Below the pieces are notes generated by a model, which was given only the letters and a program-made list of their open reading frames with translations, made no database searches and was not told the DNA's origin. The translations under genes were made by a program, and so were the position numbers. Shown piece by piece: positions 16,450-24,890 of a stretch of 50,258 nt of DNA (position 1 is the stretch's first letter; each line of letters starts with the position of its first letter). This stretch comes from AG1 sp035559775 (GTDB lineage: Archaea > Thermoproteota > Thermoprotei_A > Sulfolobales > AG1), in NCBI GenBank assembly GCA_035559775.1, contig DATMAU010000017.1:1-50258 (forward strand), given 5' to 3'.

Positions 16450-17751
16450 GTGGATAGCTATTACTCCTCTATCCCCTACCATAGTTCGTATATCTCCGAT
16501 GAGGTGTGGTATGTAGATGCTGCGAGAAACCTCCTTTTAAAATTCGGTATAGAGCCAAAAACACAGATCCCCACAGCTACTGTGTTTATAAACCGGGCTT
16601 TCGATCTAAACTCGATGGCCAGCCAGATCCAGTCGATACAGGGGGTTAAAATCATAAAGAGGCTGGAAAAAGCATGGGCTATATATGTTGAGGTACCATC
16701 GCGTGACGCCCTGGAGAAGATCTCAAGCATCCCTGGCGTTATAGAGGTTAAACTTGGGTATGAGTATGGGGATGCAGATAATATTAACAGTTATTATAAC
16801 ATGGAACACCCGCCTCTGGGAAAGTATCTCATAATGATACCAATGATCCTCTTGGGGGATTATCCGGACGCATGGAGGATTCCAAGCATGATCTCTGGAG
16901 GGCTATTATGTATAGTCGTTGGACTCATGGTGAGAGAGATAACCAGGAACAATGTGTATGCCGTGCTCGCATCAATACTAACAGCAGCAGACCCGCTCGT
17001 GAGAAGCATGTCTGGGGTTGCTATGCTAGATATATTCCTAGCCCTCTTTACAGCATTATCTGTATACGCACTGCTCAGAGGATCCTCAATACTCTCAGGG
17101 ATCTTCCTCGGACTCGCTATATCAACAAAAATGAGTGGTGCATTCGCAGCACTTCCTCTGCTACTCATATCTATAATAGGGAGGAGTAATAGTATCCTGA
17201 AAACATATAGAGATCTCATAATCATCCCAATAGCTGTTTTCATGCTGGCAAACCTACCCATAATAGTATCATTTGGCCTTCAAACCTGGTATGATCAAAG
17301 TGTGGTTGGGGCTATAAGCTGGCATCTCAGAACAAAAACACCGCCTGGCGAGGGACCCCCGGTCTCGGCCCCATGGATGTGGCTGTATGGTGAGAACCCT
17401 TTCTACCTAACCGTATCACCAGACACCGTGGCTAGGGGTAATATATATGTTTACATAGGTTCCCTAGCCCTTGCAATCTTTCTTGTAACCCTCGCGAGGG
17501 TCTTCCAATGCGTCTCAATGCTCACAATCGCTAGCTTCCTAACATGGCTAGGATATGTAGTTCTCTGGATAGCTGGTAACCATTCACAGTATAGCTTCTA
17601 TATGGTTCAGCTCGCCCCACTCTTTACCGCGCTATTCATTTCACAGCTATGGATCGTTGCAGAGAACACGGATATTGTGGCAGCTGAGTATAAGGCTATA
17701 TATAAAAAGATCTTTACAAAAACATCGTTCCAAAGACCACCGGCTATTTAA
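16450..17751 (+). CDS. GT39/PMT-like membrane mannosyltransferase
   Basis: A multi-pass membrane glycosyltransferase with at least 433 residues. The acidic motif SDEVWYV and the later EHPPLGKYL match the catalytic DE and HPP motifs of dolichyl-phosphate-mannose protein mannosyltransferases (GT39/PMT fold). A soluble insert (about residues 40-100) with VKIIKRLEKAWAIYVEV lies between them. The GTG at 16450 is the first standard start in frame, yet the 25 codons before it encode an obvious first transmembrane helix (NLYVTLAFVIIFLGFVFAV), so the true protein probably begins near 16372-16400, with a non-standard start or a sequence error. Donor and acceptor are unknown. Confidence 0.85.
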   Translation: MDSYYSSIPYHSSYISDEVWYVDAARNLLLKFGIEPKTQIPTATVFINRAFDLNSMASQIQSIQGVKIIKRLEKAWAIYVEVPSRDALEKISSIPGVIEVKLGYEYGDADNINSYYNMEHPPLGKYLIMIPMILLGDYPDAWRIPSMISGGLLCIVVGLMVREITRNNVYAVLASILTAADPLVRSMSGVAMLDIFLALFTALSVYALLRGSSILSGIFLGLAISTKMSGAFAALPLLLISIIGRSNSILKTYRDLIIIPIAVFMLANLPIIVSFGLQTWYDQSVVGAISWHLRTKTPPGEGPPVSAPWMWLYGENPFYLTVSPDTVARGNIYVYIGSLALAIFLVTLARVFQCVSMLTIASFLTWLGYVVLWIAGNHSQYSFYMVQLAPLFTALFISQLWIVAENTDIVAAEYKAIYKKIFTKTSFQRPPAI

Positions 17752-17883
17752 TCCTTGTGCTCGTAGAACATGCTTACAGATCTAGACCAAGCTGGATAGA
17801 TACACACAAGGGCAAATAAAATCCTAATACGTGATCCTCACAATGAATGGTAGCTATAAATCGACTATTTGATAGAGAAGCTG

Positions 17884-18708
17884 CTAGAGCCCACTAATGA
17901 GCTTTTTGAGAACACCCATGCTTTCGAGGATAAAAGAGGGCCCTGTGTGTGCGAGCCTCTCTTCATTAAACACAACCAGCTTTTTAAAACCAACCCCTTT
18001 TTTGCTCAGCATTTCTTGGAGAGCCTCATACCCTATAGGCTTCTCAGATGTTATGTAACTACTATTCTCATATATGACAAGATCTATTCTCTCAGCCTTC
18101 TCAATGATCCTCATCGTCTCTATATAGGAGACAGGCTCGCATCCAGAGACGCTAACACCGCCTACAATATGGATCGCATCGCTAATATGACTAGCAGCCC
18201 CAGGAGACCAGAGACCTCCTCTGGGTCCGAAATCAAGAGCAACAAGGATCCTGGGCCTCTCAATAACCTCTTCATCGAGATACTCTCCCACAACTCTGTA
18301 GAGCCTTGTTACAAGTTTTCTAGCCTCTTTAACATGGTTGATCGCATAGCCTAGTAGCGAGATGTTAGATATTATGCCAGCAACATCTGTAGGCATTGGT
18401 AAAGGATATACCGGGAACCCCTCTCTAACAAGCGTCTCTATTATTCCTCGCTGGACACCGGTTATTGTGAATATGATGTTTGGTCTTAACTCCTTTATAA
18501 GATTTATATTCACATGCATATAGCTACCAACCTTCTTCACATTTCTAGCCTCTGGGGGTTTGTTTGAGAATGCATCAGCCCCTACAACAAGACCCCCGAG
18601 CCCCATCATGAAGAGAGCCTCTGTCAAACCCGAGCTCATTGATATTATTCTATTAACAGGGGTCTCTATCTCTACGTATCTCCCGAGGATCTCGTTAAAT
18701 ATCTTCAA
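17884..18708 (-). CDS. BtuF-like cobalamin/metal-binding protein without signal peptide
   Basis: The 274-residue protein has the two-lobe fold of type III periplasmic binding proteins: NRIISMSSGLTEALFMMG and GADAFSNKPPEARNVKKVG in the first lobe, a linking helix, then PRILVALDFGPRGGLWSPG and HIVGGVSVSG in the second. These resemble BtuF, which binds vitamin B12. There is no signal peptide or lipobox; the protein starts MKIFNEILGRYVEIE, so it should stay in the cytoplasm. Its start overlaps the meaB stop by 4 bases, tying it to the B12-dependent mutase operon, where a role in cobalamin handling is plausible but unproven. Confidence 0.8.
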   Translation of the reverse strand: MKIFNEILGRYVEIETPVNRIISMSSGLTEALFMMGLGGLVVGADAFSNKPPEARNVKKVGSYMHVNINLIKELRPNIIFTITGVQRGIIETLVREGFPVYPLPMPTDVAGIISNISLLGYAINHVKEARKLVTRLYRVVGEYLDEEVIERPRILVALDFGPRGGLWSPGAASHISDAIHIVGGVSVSGCEPVSYIETMRIIEKAERIDLVIYENSSYITSEKPIGYEALQEMLSKKGVGFKKLVVFNEERLAHTGPSFILESMGVLKKLISGL

Positions 18709-19682
18709 AAAGCCCTCCCCAGGACTTTGTTCATGATCTTTATCGATGCCGTATATGGATCTATCTCCCCCTCGGAGACGAGCCTCAGCATCTCTCCACC
18801 CTCCTTCCTAAAGATCTCATCGACTCTGTTTTCTAAAATATGCCTTAGAACTATAGAGGAGCCATAGATCCTTCTCTTCTTAACGACCTCCTCGAAGAAA
18901 CCTACCTTCTTTAGGTGATCAAGATGCTCCTCTATAATTCCAACGAGATCCTCAACCCCTGTCCCCATAACTGCAGAGACCTTTATAGCTCTTGGTCTCC
19001 AGCCGCTCTCTCTGACAAACCCCTCATAGTTAAGAACATCTATCACCTCCTTTAGAGTAACATCAGCCTCGGGCTTATCCCCCTTATTAACAACATATAT
19101 ATCACCTATCTCCATCAAACCAGCCTTGAGAGCCTGTATCTCATCACCAGCCCCTGGCATGACCACATTAAGTACCGTGTGGGATATGTTGATGATATCC
19201 ACATCTGTTTGGCCAGCACCAACACTCTCTACTATTATTTTATCAAACCCAAGCCCGTCTAGGGCTTCTAGAACCAATACTGTTGAGGCGCTAAGACCCC
19301 CTCTAACCCCTCTTGTAGCCATACTCCTTATAAAAACCCCAGGATCCTGTGTGTGAATCTGCATCCTGATCCTATTCCCCATAAAACTGCCTAGGGAGAA
19401 CGGAGAGCTAGGATCTATCCCTATCACAGCAACCCTATATGACTTTTTCCTAAACACTGCTATCAGCTTTGAGATTAGCGTGCTCTTACCAACACCCGGG
19501 GATCCTGTGACACCTATTACATGAGCTTTCCCACCCCTCTTCATAAGAATCCTCATTATGTTTCCAACAACCTCTGAACCCGATTCTGCTGGGAACTCTA
19601 CAATAGAGACGAGCCTGGATATCGATCTCAGGTCGCCAGAGATCGCCCTTTCTATCAATGCTGTAGCATCGCTAACCTTCAA
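18705..19682 (-). CDS. meaB: MeaB/ArgK-family GTPase, mutase chaperone
   Basis: This 325-residue G3E P-loop GTPase protects and reloads cobalamin in methylmalonyl-CoA mutase. Visible parts are Walker A GSPGVGKSTL (about 60-69), GIDPSSPFSLGSFMGNRIRM, the ESVGAGQTD motif, the NKGD base-recognition motif, and a C-terminal dimerisation helix region. It overlaps the small mutase subunit gene by 11 bases and the BtuF-like gene by 4 bases, consistent with translational coupling. The argK name is historical; the mutase neighbourhood favours the MeaB role. Confidence 0.94.
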   Translation of the reverse strand: MKVSDATALIERAISGDLRSISRLVSIVEFPAESGSEVVGNIMRILMKRGGKAHVIGVTGSPGVGKSTLISKLIAVFRKKSYRVAVIGIDPSSPFSLGSFMGNRIRMQIHTQDPGVFIRSMATRGVRGGLSASTVLVLEALDGLGFDKIIVESVGAGQTDVDIINISHTVLNVVMPGAGDEIQALKAGLMEIGDIYVVNKGDKPEADVTLKEVIDVLNYEGFVRESGWRPRAIKVSAVMGTGVEDLVGIIEEHLDHLKKVGFFEEVVKKRRIYGSSIVLRHILENRVDEIFRKEGGEMLRLVSEGEIDPYTASIKIMNKVLGRAF

Positions 19683-20127
19683 GTCTCCTCCTCCTCTTCT
19701 CAGCCAGCTCCCTCACTCTCTCAATGATCTGTGACAGAGGGGAGTCTGGGAAGAAAACCTCAGAAACCCCCATTTCCTTGAGCTTCTCTGCATCATCCCA
19801 TGGTATCACACCACCGACAACCACGGGCACGTCCTCAGCTCCATATTCTCTTAAGAGCCTCAGCACCTCGGGAACAAGAGCCATATGGGCACCGCTGAGT
19901 ATGCTTATCCCCACAACGTCGACATCCTCTTGTATAGCTGCTCTAGCAACCATCTCGGGCGTCTGCTTGATCCCTGTATAGATCACCTCGAACCCTGCGT
20001 CCTTAAGAGCTCTTGCAACCACCTTAGCTCCTCTGTCGTGGCCATCTAGCCCTAGCTTTGCAACCAACACTCTATATCTTCTCTTAAACCCTATAGCAGG
20101 GGTTTCGCTCAACAGCTCTGCGATCAT
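19672..20127 (-). CDS. mcmA2: Methylmalonyl-CoA mutase, cobalamin-binding (small) subunit
   Basis: The 151-residue protein is a stand-alone B12-binding domain. The lower-ligand motif DGHDRGAKVVARALKDAGFE (His as cobalt ligand) is at about residues 28-47, followed by GISILSGAH and VVVGGVIP, the matching loops of the Rossmann-like domain. It pairs with the catalytic subunit encoded 30 bases upstream to convert methylmalonyl-CoA and succinyl-CoA. In bacteria and animals these are usually one chain; the split form is common in archaea. ATG start at 20127. Confidence 0.95.
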   Translation of the reverse strand: MIAELLSETPAIGFKRRYRVLVAKLGLDGHDRGAKVVARALKDAGFEVIYTGIKQTPEMVARAAIQEDVDVVGISILSGAHMALVPEVLRLLREYGAEDVPVVVGGVIPWDDAEKLKEMGVSEVFFPDSPLSQIIERVRELAEKRRRRLEG

Positions 20128-20157
20128 TATTATTCACCTGGATTCTTTACCCATTGG

Positions 20158-21873
20158 CTAGAATATTATTGGCTCGCTCCACTCTCCATAGACATTCCTC
20201 AGCACGCCCATGATCTCACCGAGCGTTGCTAGAGATACAGCTGCGTTATACACATATGGAACTATGTTCTCATTCCTCATCGCAGCCCTCTCAAGCTCTG
20301 CTAGTGCTGTGTTCACCTTAGCCTGATCCCTTGATGCTTTTAGCTTTTTAAGCCTCTCTATCTGATGCGCTCTCACAGAAGGCTCGTCTATCTCTAACAA
20401 TGGTATTTTAACCTCGTCCTCAAGGATCTCCCCTTTGAATGCATTGACACCTACTATTATTCTTCTCATCTCCTCGATCTCCCTCTGCCTCCTATAAGCA
20501 CTCTCCGTGATCTCCCTCTGCGGATATCCCTTCTCTATAGCCTCAAGCATCCCTCCCATAGACTCGATTCTGTCTATTATTCTCCACGCCTCTTCCTCGA
20601 TCTTGTCGGTCAGCCACTCTATATAGTAAGAGCCAGCCAGGGGATCAACCGTGTCGGCTACACCGCTCTCATATGCTATGATCTGCTGGGTTCTTAGAGC
20701 AAGCTTAGCCGAGAACTCGGTGGGGAGTGCGAGGGCCTCGTCAAAGGCATTTGTATGAAGACTCTGGGTTCCTCCCAGAACAGCTGCTAGAGCCTGGAGA
20801 GTGATTCTTATTATATTATTATAGGGCTCGAGGGCTCTTAGCTCGACGCCGCTTGTTTGTGCGTGGAACCTCAACCACATGCTTCTAGGCTTTTTAGCAT
20901 TGAACCATTCCCTCATGATCTTAGCCCACATCCTCCTGGCAGCCCTGAATTTGGCGACGTGTTCAAATACGTTTATTCCTGAGACGAAGAAGAATGAGAG
21001 CCTGTGGGCGAAGCTGTCAACATCGTATCCCCTCCTGTTCATCTCCCTCACATACTCTATACCATCAGCTAGTGTGAAAGCAAGCTCCTGAACAGGTGTC
21101 GCGCCAGCTTCGTATATATGGTAGCCGGAGATGCTTATCGGATTCCACTTTGGAAGATTCTTAACGCTCCATTCAATAACGTCAACCCCGATCTTCAAAG
21201 CAGGTCTTGGCGGGAAGACATATGTTTTCTGACCTATGAATTCTTTTAACTGATCATTCTGAGTAGTGCCACCGATCTTATCGTCAGGAACACCCCTGCT
21301 TCTGGCAACGGCTGCATAGAAGCTCAGCATGACCGGTGCTGGTGGGTTTATAGTCATGTTGGTCGTTATACTACCCATATCGATATCTTTGAAAAGAATA
21401 TCCATATCCCATATAGATGCGATAGAAACACCCTCAACACCAACCTCACCGACAGCTAAGGGGTGATCAGGGTCTAGGCCTAGGAGAGTGACCTCGTCAA
21501 AAGCTATTGAAAGCCCTGTTTCTCCATGCTCTACTAGGTATTTTAACCTCTTATTAGTATCCTCCGGGGTTCCGAATCCTGAGAATTCCCTCATAGTCCA
21601 TATCTTGCCTCTATACATGTTATAGTGTATACCTCTAGTGAAGGGATACTGTCCTGGAAGCCCTATCTTATCCATATATCGTGTTGACTCAATATCTAGT
21701 GGTGTGTATATAGTCCTCACCTCTATGCCGGAGTCTGTTATAAACTTATCAAGCCTATCCCTATACCCAGCCTTGATCATCTCCTCCTGCCATTCTTTAA
21801 GAGCTCTAGCTAATGTCTCTAGAAACTCCTTTGAATAATCTCCCATAACCATTCCCACTACTATTCTATCCAA
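20158..21873 (-). CDS. mcmA1: Methylmalonyl-CoA mutase, catalytic (large) subunit
   Basis: A 571-residue TIM-barrel mutase chain. Recognisable segments are the substrate-binding TIYTPLDIE and GLPGQYPFTRGI near residues 55-80, TQNDQLKEFIGQ, the Gln/His-rich HAQTSGVELRALEPYNNI, and GTQSLHTNAFDEALALPTE. The open frame begins with TTG at 21873, but a TATA box centred at about 21884 predicts a transcript start near 21858, exactly at an in-frame GTG (MGMVMGDY), so a leaderless start at 21858, or at ATG 21852 or 21846, is more likely. It heads the operon with mcmA2, meaB and the BtuF-like gene. Confidence 0.95.
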   Translation of the reverse strand: MDRIVVGMVMGDYSKEFLETLARALKEWQEEMIKAGYRDRLDKFITDSGIEVRTIYTPLDIESTRYMDKIGLPGQYPFTRGIHYNMYRGKIWTMREFSGFGTPEDTNKRLKYLVEHGETGLSIAFDEVTLLGLDPDHPLAVGEVGVEGVSIASIWDMDILFKDIDMGSITTNMTINPPAPVMLSFYAAVARSRGVPDDKIGGTTQNDQLKEFIGQKTYVFPPRPALKIGVDVIEWSVKNLPKWNPISISGYHIYEAGATPVQELAFTLADGIEYVREMNRRGYDVDSFAHRLSFFFVSGINVFEHVAKFRAARRMWAKIMREWFNAKKPRSMWLRFHAQTSGVELRALEPYNNIIRITLQALAAVLGGTQSLHTNAFDEALALPTEFSAKLALRTQQIIAYESGVADTVDPLAGSYYIEWLTDKIEEEAWRIIDRIESMGGMLEAIEKGYPQREITESAYRRQREIEEMRRIIVGVNAFKGEILEDEVKIPLLEIDEPSVRAHQIERLKKLKASRDQAKVNTALAELERAAMRNENIVPYVYNAAVSLATLGEIMGVLRNVYGEWSEPIIF

Positions 21874-21879
21874 AGCAAA

Positions 21880-21887
21880 ATTATAAA
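21880..21887 (-). promoter_or_regulatory. TATA box of the mutase operon
   Basis: On the minus strand the sequence AGGTTTATAATTTT provides a purine-rich element followed by TTTATAAT. It lies 26 bases before the GTG at 21858, which fits a leaderless transcript and argues against the upstream TTG at 21873. Confidence 0.55.
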
Positions 21888-21888
21888 C

Positions 21889-22227
21889 CTACCTCTTATA
21901 TGGTAGAATTATACAATCAACACATATATAACTATAAAACAAATTATTAATAATAAACAATATTACCATCGTAATTTAAAGATCTTTTACAATATAACCT
22001 AGGATCGTTTTCCGAGACAAAACCTCATAGGTATGAAGGTATAGCAGCGAGAGACGGAACCATGTATAAAACCCACATAAATATCCACGAAACATTCATA
22101 GTAATCGTAAATAAACCCAACGATCCTAGAATAATTAGTAAAGTAAGCCTTTGCCCAGGCACTTAAAATATCCTAGACAATGGATACTGATAACCATCTA
22201 ATTTAATACCCAGCACGTAGCATCATA
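21889..22227. other. AT-rich intergenic region between divergent genes
   Basis: About 340 bases, very AT-rich from 21895 to 21985 (runs such as ACAAATTATTAATAATAAACAA). A TATA-like CTAATTTAATACC at about 22198-22210 could serve the thioredoxin-like gene at 22228. No gene or structured RNA seen. Confidence 0.35.
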
Positions 22228-22797
22228 TTGGGTGGATTCGTGAGGGGCATAAGTAGCCTAGGCTTAATAGCGATCCTACTTATACTCATCGGGTCCCTAA
22301 TAGCTATTTACATATTGCTTCAGAGCCAACCTGGGGGTGAGAACCCCTCAAGAATTCCAAACGGTATCTATATATATAAGAACAATTCCTTCGTACCACT
22401 AGATATCCAGGGACCCTTCATACCGAGAGAACCTGGTTATTACTTTCTATATTTTCATAACAATCTGTGCCCCCATTGCCAGGTATTCTATCCAAAATGG
22501 ATAAACTATCTCAAGAACGAGGGAGGAGTGTTTAGAAATATAGCTGTAGTTGAGGTTGTGTGTGACTGGTTTACGCAACAATGTAACAATGACGCTGCAA
22601 GGGTTACATTCGAACTATACGGGGTATCATCATCGCCATCCTTCCTGTTAATCAAGATAAACGCGAGTGGACGGATAGAGAATATATGGAACATAGGTGA
22701 GGAATACTTACAACTACAACAAGCGGGAAAAATACCAGGCGGAGAATTCCTGCCCCAATACCTAGAGGTTATAGTGAGATCAAAAATAACTAGCTAG
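22228..22797 (+). CDS. Membrane-anchored thioredoxin-like protein with CPHC motif
   Basis: The 189-residue protein has an N-terminal transmembrane helix (about 11-32, LGLIAILLILIGSLIAIYIL) and an outward thioredoxin-like domain. FHNNLCPHCQVFYPKW carries the CxxC active site near residues 77-80, and a second Cys pair lies in VVCDWFTQQC about 32 residues later. The conserved cis-Pro region is SSSPSFLL. It probably acts in disulfide chemistry outside the membrane. A paralog at 32328-32861 shares FHNNLCPxC and VCDWFTxxC. The start is TTG at 22228 or GTG at 22240. Confidence 0.82.
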   Translation: MGGFVRGISSLGLIAILLILIGSLIAIYILLQSQPGGENPSRIPNGIYIYKNNSFVPLDIQGPFIPREPGYYFLYFHNNLCPHCQVFYPKWINYLKNEGGVFRNIAVVEVVCDWFTQQCNNDAARVTFELYGVSSSPSFLLIKINASGRIENIWNIGEEYLQLQQAGKIPGGEFLPQYLEVIVRSKITS

Positions 22798-22927
22798 GCT
22801 CAACACCTGTTATTGCTAGCAGTTTTGATACATTAGACCTAAAGGAAACACGTTTGATCATTAAGAAAACCACCAAGAGCTAGTAAAGATAAACAAAACA
22901 TATATCTTAGAACTTATCCCAATTACC

Positions 22928-23243
22928 GTTTGTCCCTGGATGTTCATTCCAATCATTTTATATTCATGGTCTTATCAAGGGGCTTCCACCTCTACCTGCA
23001 GGATCTCTGATCCTGCGGGTTCATGGGCTGCTGCCGAGCCAAAAGGCACGTGGCTCCCATCTAGGATTAGCTCCCATCGCCATGAGGCTTGTGTGGAGAG
23101 ATCCACATCAGGGACAATATCTTTCAAAGCTTATAGATACCCAGGCGTTGGCGAGAAGGTAGCTTTCAGGCATGCCTCAATACCCATGAAAATTTCCAAA
23201 GCAATATTAATCCTCACTATGTATATCAAAAAGAAAACAGCCC
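22928..23243 (-). mobile_element. IS200/IS605-like non-autonomous element, copy B
   Basis: Read on the minus strand, the left end GGCTGTTTTCTTTTTGATA is at 23243 and the right end GAACATCCAGGGACAAAC is at 22928. The minus strand holds a frame GSHVPFGSAAAHEPAG then EILQVEVEAP and a stop, like a TnpB C-terminus. The hairpin at 22994-23020 has arms ACCCGCAGGATC and GATCCTGCAGGT around AGA. This copy is about 50 bases longer than copies A and C. No intact transposase gene is present. Confidence 0.6.
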
Positions 23244-23267
23244 ACAGGTAGTGTGCTTTATCCATCT

Positions 23268-23322
23268 AATGATCAGCCTGGTCTAGGTACATCACTGCTC
23301 AGAGCCGATGATCTTCGTCATA
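23268..23322 (-). ncRNA. C/D box guide sRNA candidate
   Basis: Reading the minus strand, box C ATGACGA (23321-23315) is followed by a 12-base guide AGATCATCGGCT, box D' CTGA (23302-23299), 3 bases, box C' GTGATGT (23295-23289), a 12-base guide ACCTAGACCAGG and box D CTGA (23276-23273). Both guide lengths and the 3-base D'-C' spacer are ideal for an archaeal 2'-O-methylation guide RNA. Box C has one departure from RTGATGA and box C' has a terminal T for A. By the D+5 rule the methylated bases would be the fifth base in AGCCGATGATCT and CCTGGTCTAGGT. Box C begins 4 bases after the ACA box of the H/ACA RNA upstream. Confidence 0.72.
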
Positions 23323-23391
23323 CTGTGTAGCCCGCCGAGCTGTCCTTCCTCCTAGGAGTGTTTCCTCAGAAGGCGTGGGATCGGCGGGCTC
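23323..23391 (-). ncRNA. H/ACA box guide sRNA
   Basis: On the minus strand a 10-bp lower stem AGCCCGCCGA/TCGGCGGGCT (23390-23381 with 23338-23329) is followed directly by ACA (23328-23326). An internal pocket has TCCCACG on the left and ACAGC on the right; the distance from upper stem to ACA is 15 bases, the canonical 14-16. The upper stem CCTTCT/GGAAGG leads into a textbook kink-turn: tandem GA on each strand, 3-base bulge TAG, then GGA/TCC closing loop AACAC, the binding site of L7Ae. Predicted target is GCUGU-psiN-CGUGGGA in rRNA or tRNA. The overall length of about 69 bases is normal. Confidence 0.85.
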
Positions 23392-23569
23392 CTATCATAT
23401 ATGTCTAACAAACCCTAATATTTTGATAAAAAGATCATTTTCTCATCATTGACCGACCTAGCTCGCAGCTTAGCGTTGCAGGCTGGGCTTGTATGTTCTA
23501 AATATTCTTTATAAGCCATCAGGCGATATTGAGAGGCTTTTTGGTATTACCCGTAAATTTATAAATCTA

Positions 23570-23620
23570 TTGCCGTACGATAAATATAATTCAACCGTGG
23601 CTTAAAAATCCCTACGGCAA
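23570..23620 (+). promoter_or_regulatory. Inverted repeat in the argG leader region
   Basis: TTGCCGTA (23570-23577) and its exact complement TACGGCAA (23613-23620) are 35 bases apart, just before argG. A TATA-like AAATTTATAAATC lies at about 23554-23566, so a transcript would start near 23590, leaving one arm upstream of and one inside the message. This could be a two-site operator for a dimeric arginine-responsive regulator. No regulator binding data can be read from the sequence. Confidence 0.4.
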
Positions 23621-23638
23621 GAGATCCTGGTGTGTGTC

Positions 23639-24829
23639 GTGAGAGTTGTTCTCGCATACTCTGGAGGGCTTGATACAACCACATGTATAGTGTGGCTAAA
23701 AGAGAAATACCAGGCAGAGGTAATAACAGTCACTGTAGACGTAGGACAGGAGGAGGATTTCGAGGATGTTGAGAGAAGAGCGCTTAAGGCGGGAGCTTCA
23801 CAACACTATACTATAGATGCTAAGGAGGATTTTGCCAAGGGATATATATTCCCTGCTATAAAGATGAATGCTCTTTACGAGGGCTCTTACCCCCTCAGCA
23901 CAGCACTAGCCAGACCCCTTATAGCTGAGAAAGTACTAGGGGTGGCTAAGAAAGTTGGGGCCGACGCCATAGCCCATGGGTCTACGTCTAAGGGGAATGA
24001 TCAGGTTAGATTCGATCTCACAATAAGGGCTCTAGATCCTAATATAAAAATAATAACCCCAGCCAGATCCTGGGGTATGACCCGAAAAGACGAGATCGAG
24101 TATCTAAGAGCACGGGGAATAGAGGTTCCCAATGTTAATAAAAAATACAGTGTAGATGACAACCTCTGGGGGAGAAGTATAGAGGGTGGAGAGCTCGATG
24201 ATCCCTCACATCCCCCGCCTGAAGAGGCATTCAAATGGACAGTATCTCCTGAAAAGGCTCCCGACAATCCGCTTCTTCTTGAGATAGAGTTTAGCCAGGG
24301 TATCCCGATAGCGATTAATGGTGAAAAGATGGATCCCGTGAAGCTGATAAATACCTTAAACATTATTGGAGGATCCCACGGGGTTGGGAGAATAGATCAT
24401 ATCGAGAACAGGCTCGTTGGTTTCAAGTCAAGAGAAGTGTATGAGGCACCCGCTGCCACTATACTTATAAAGGCCCACGAGGATCTAGAGAAAGCTGTGT
24501 TAACACCAAGGGAACTGAGGGTAAAGAGGATGGTTGAGCCTATATGGAGTGATCTAGTATACAACGGGCTCTGGTTCGAACCAGCCAGAAGATCTATTGA
24601 GGCTTTGGGAGATGAGATGAATAGATGGGTCACAGGCTCTGTGGGGGTGAAGATCTATAAAGGCTCGGTAACCGTGGTATCGAGGAAAAGCCCGTATATG
24701 ATATATAGCCAGAACATAGCTAGCTATGACGTGGGATGGTATCCCTCTGAGGAGAAGGCTATAGGCTTTATAGAGATATGGGGGATGCATACCCTCTCAG
24801 CCCTTAGGGTGAGGAGAAACGCTCTATAG
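23639..24829 (+). CDS. argG: Argininosuccinate synthase
   Basis: About 396 residues. The ATP-binding N-type loop AYSGGLDTTT is at the N-terminus, followed by TVDVGQEEDFEDVERRA, GSTSKGNDQVRFDLT, and SVDDNLWGRSIEGGELDDP, all signatures of the family that joins citrulline and aspartate. GTG codons at 23630 and 23639 are possible; the second gives MRVVLAYSGG, which matches the usual family start. argH follows in an overlapping frame, so the pair forms one transcript. A short inverted repeat lies in the leader. Confidence 0.96.
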   Translation: MRVVLAYSGGLDTTTCIVWLKEKYQAEVITVTVDVGQEEDFEDVERRALKAGASQHYTIDAKEDFAKGYIFPAIKMNALYEGSYPLSTALARPLIAEKVLGVAKKVGADAIAHGSTSKGNDQVRFDLTIRALDPNIKIITPARSWGMTRKDEIEYLRARGIEVPNVNKKYSVDDNLWGRSIEGGELDDPSHPPPEEAFKWTVSPEKAPDNPLLLEIEFSQGIPIAINGEKMDPVKLINTLNIIGGSHGVGRIDHIENRLVGFKSREVYEAPAATILIKAHEDLEKAVLTPRELRVKRMVEPIWSDLVYNGLWFEPARRSIEALGDEMNRWVTGSVGVKIYKGSVTVVSRKSPYMIYSQNIASYDVGWYPSEEKAIGFIEIWGMHTLSALRVRRNAL

Positions 24830-24890
24830 AGAACCCCTCCTCGGTAGGGAGAATCTTAACTGGTATACCTCATCCCTAGAATATGATGAG

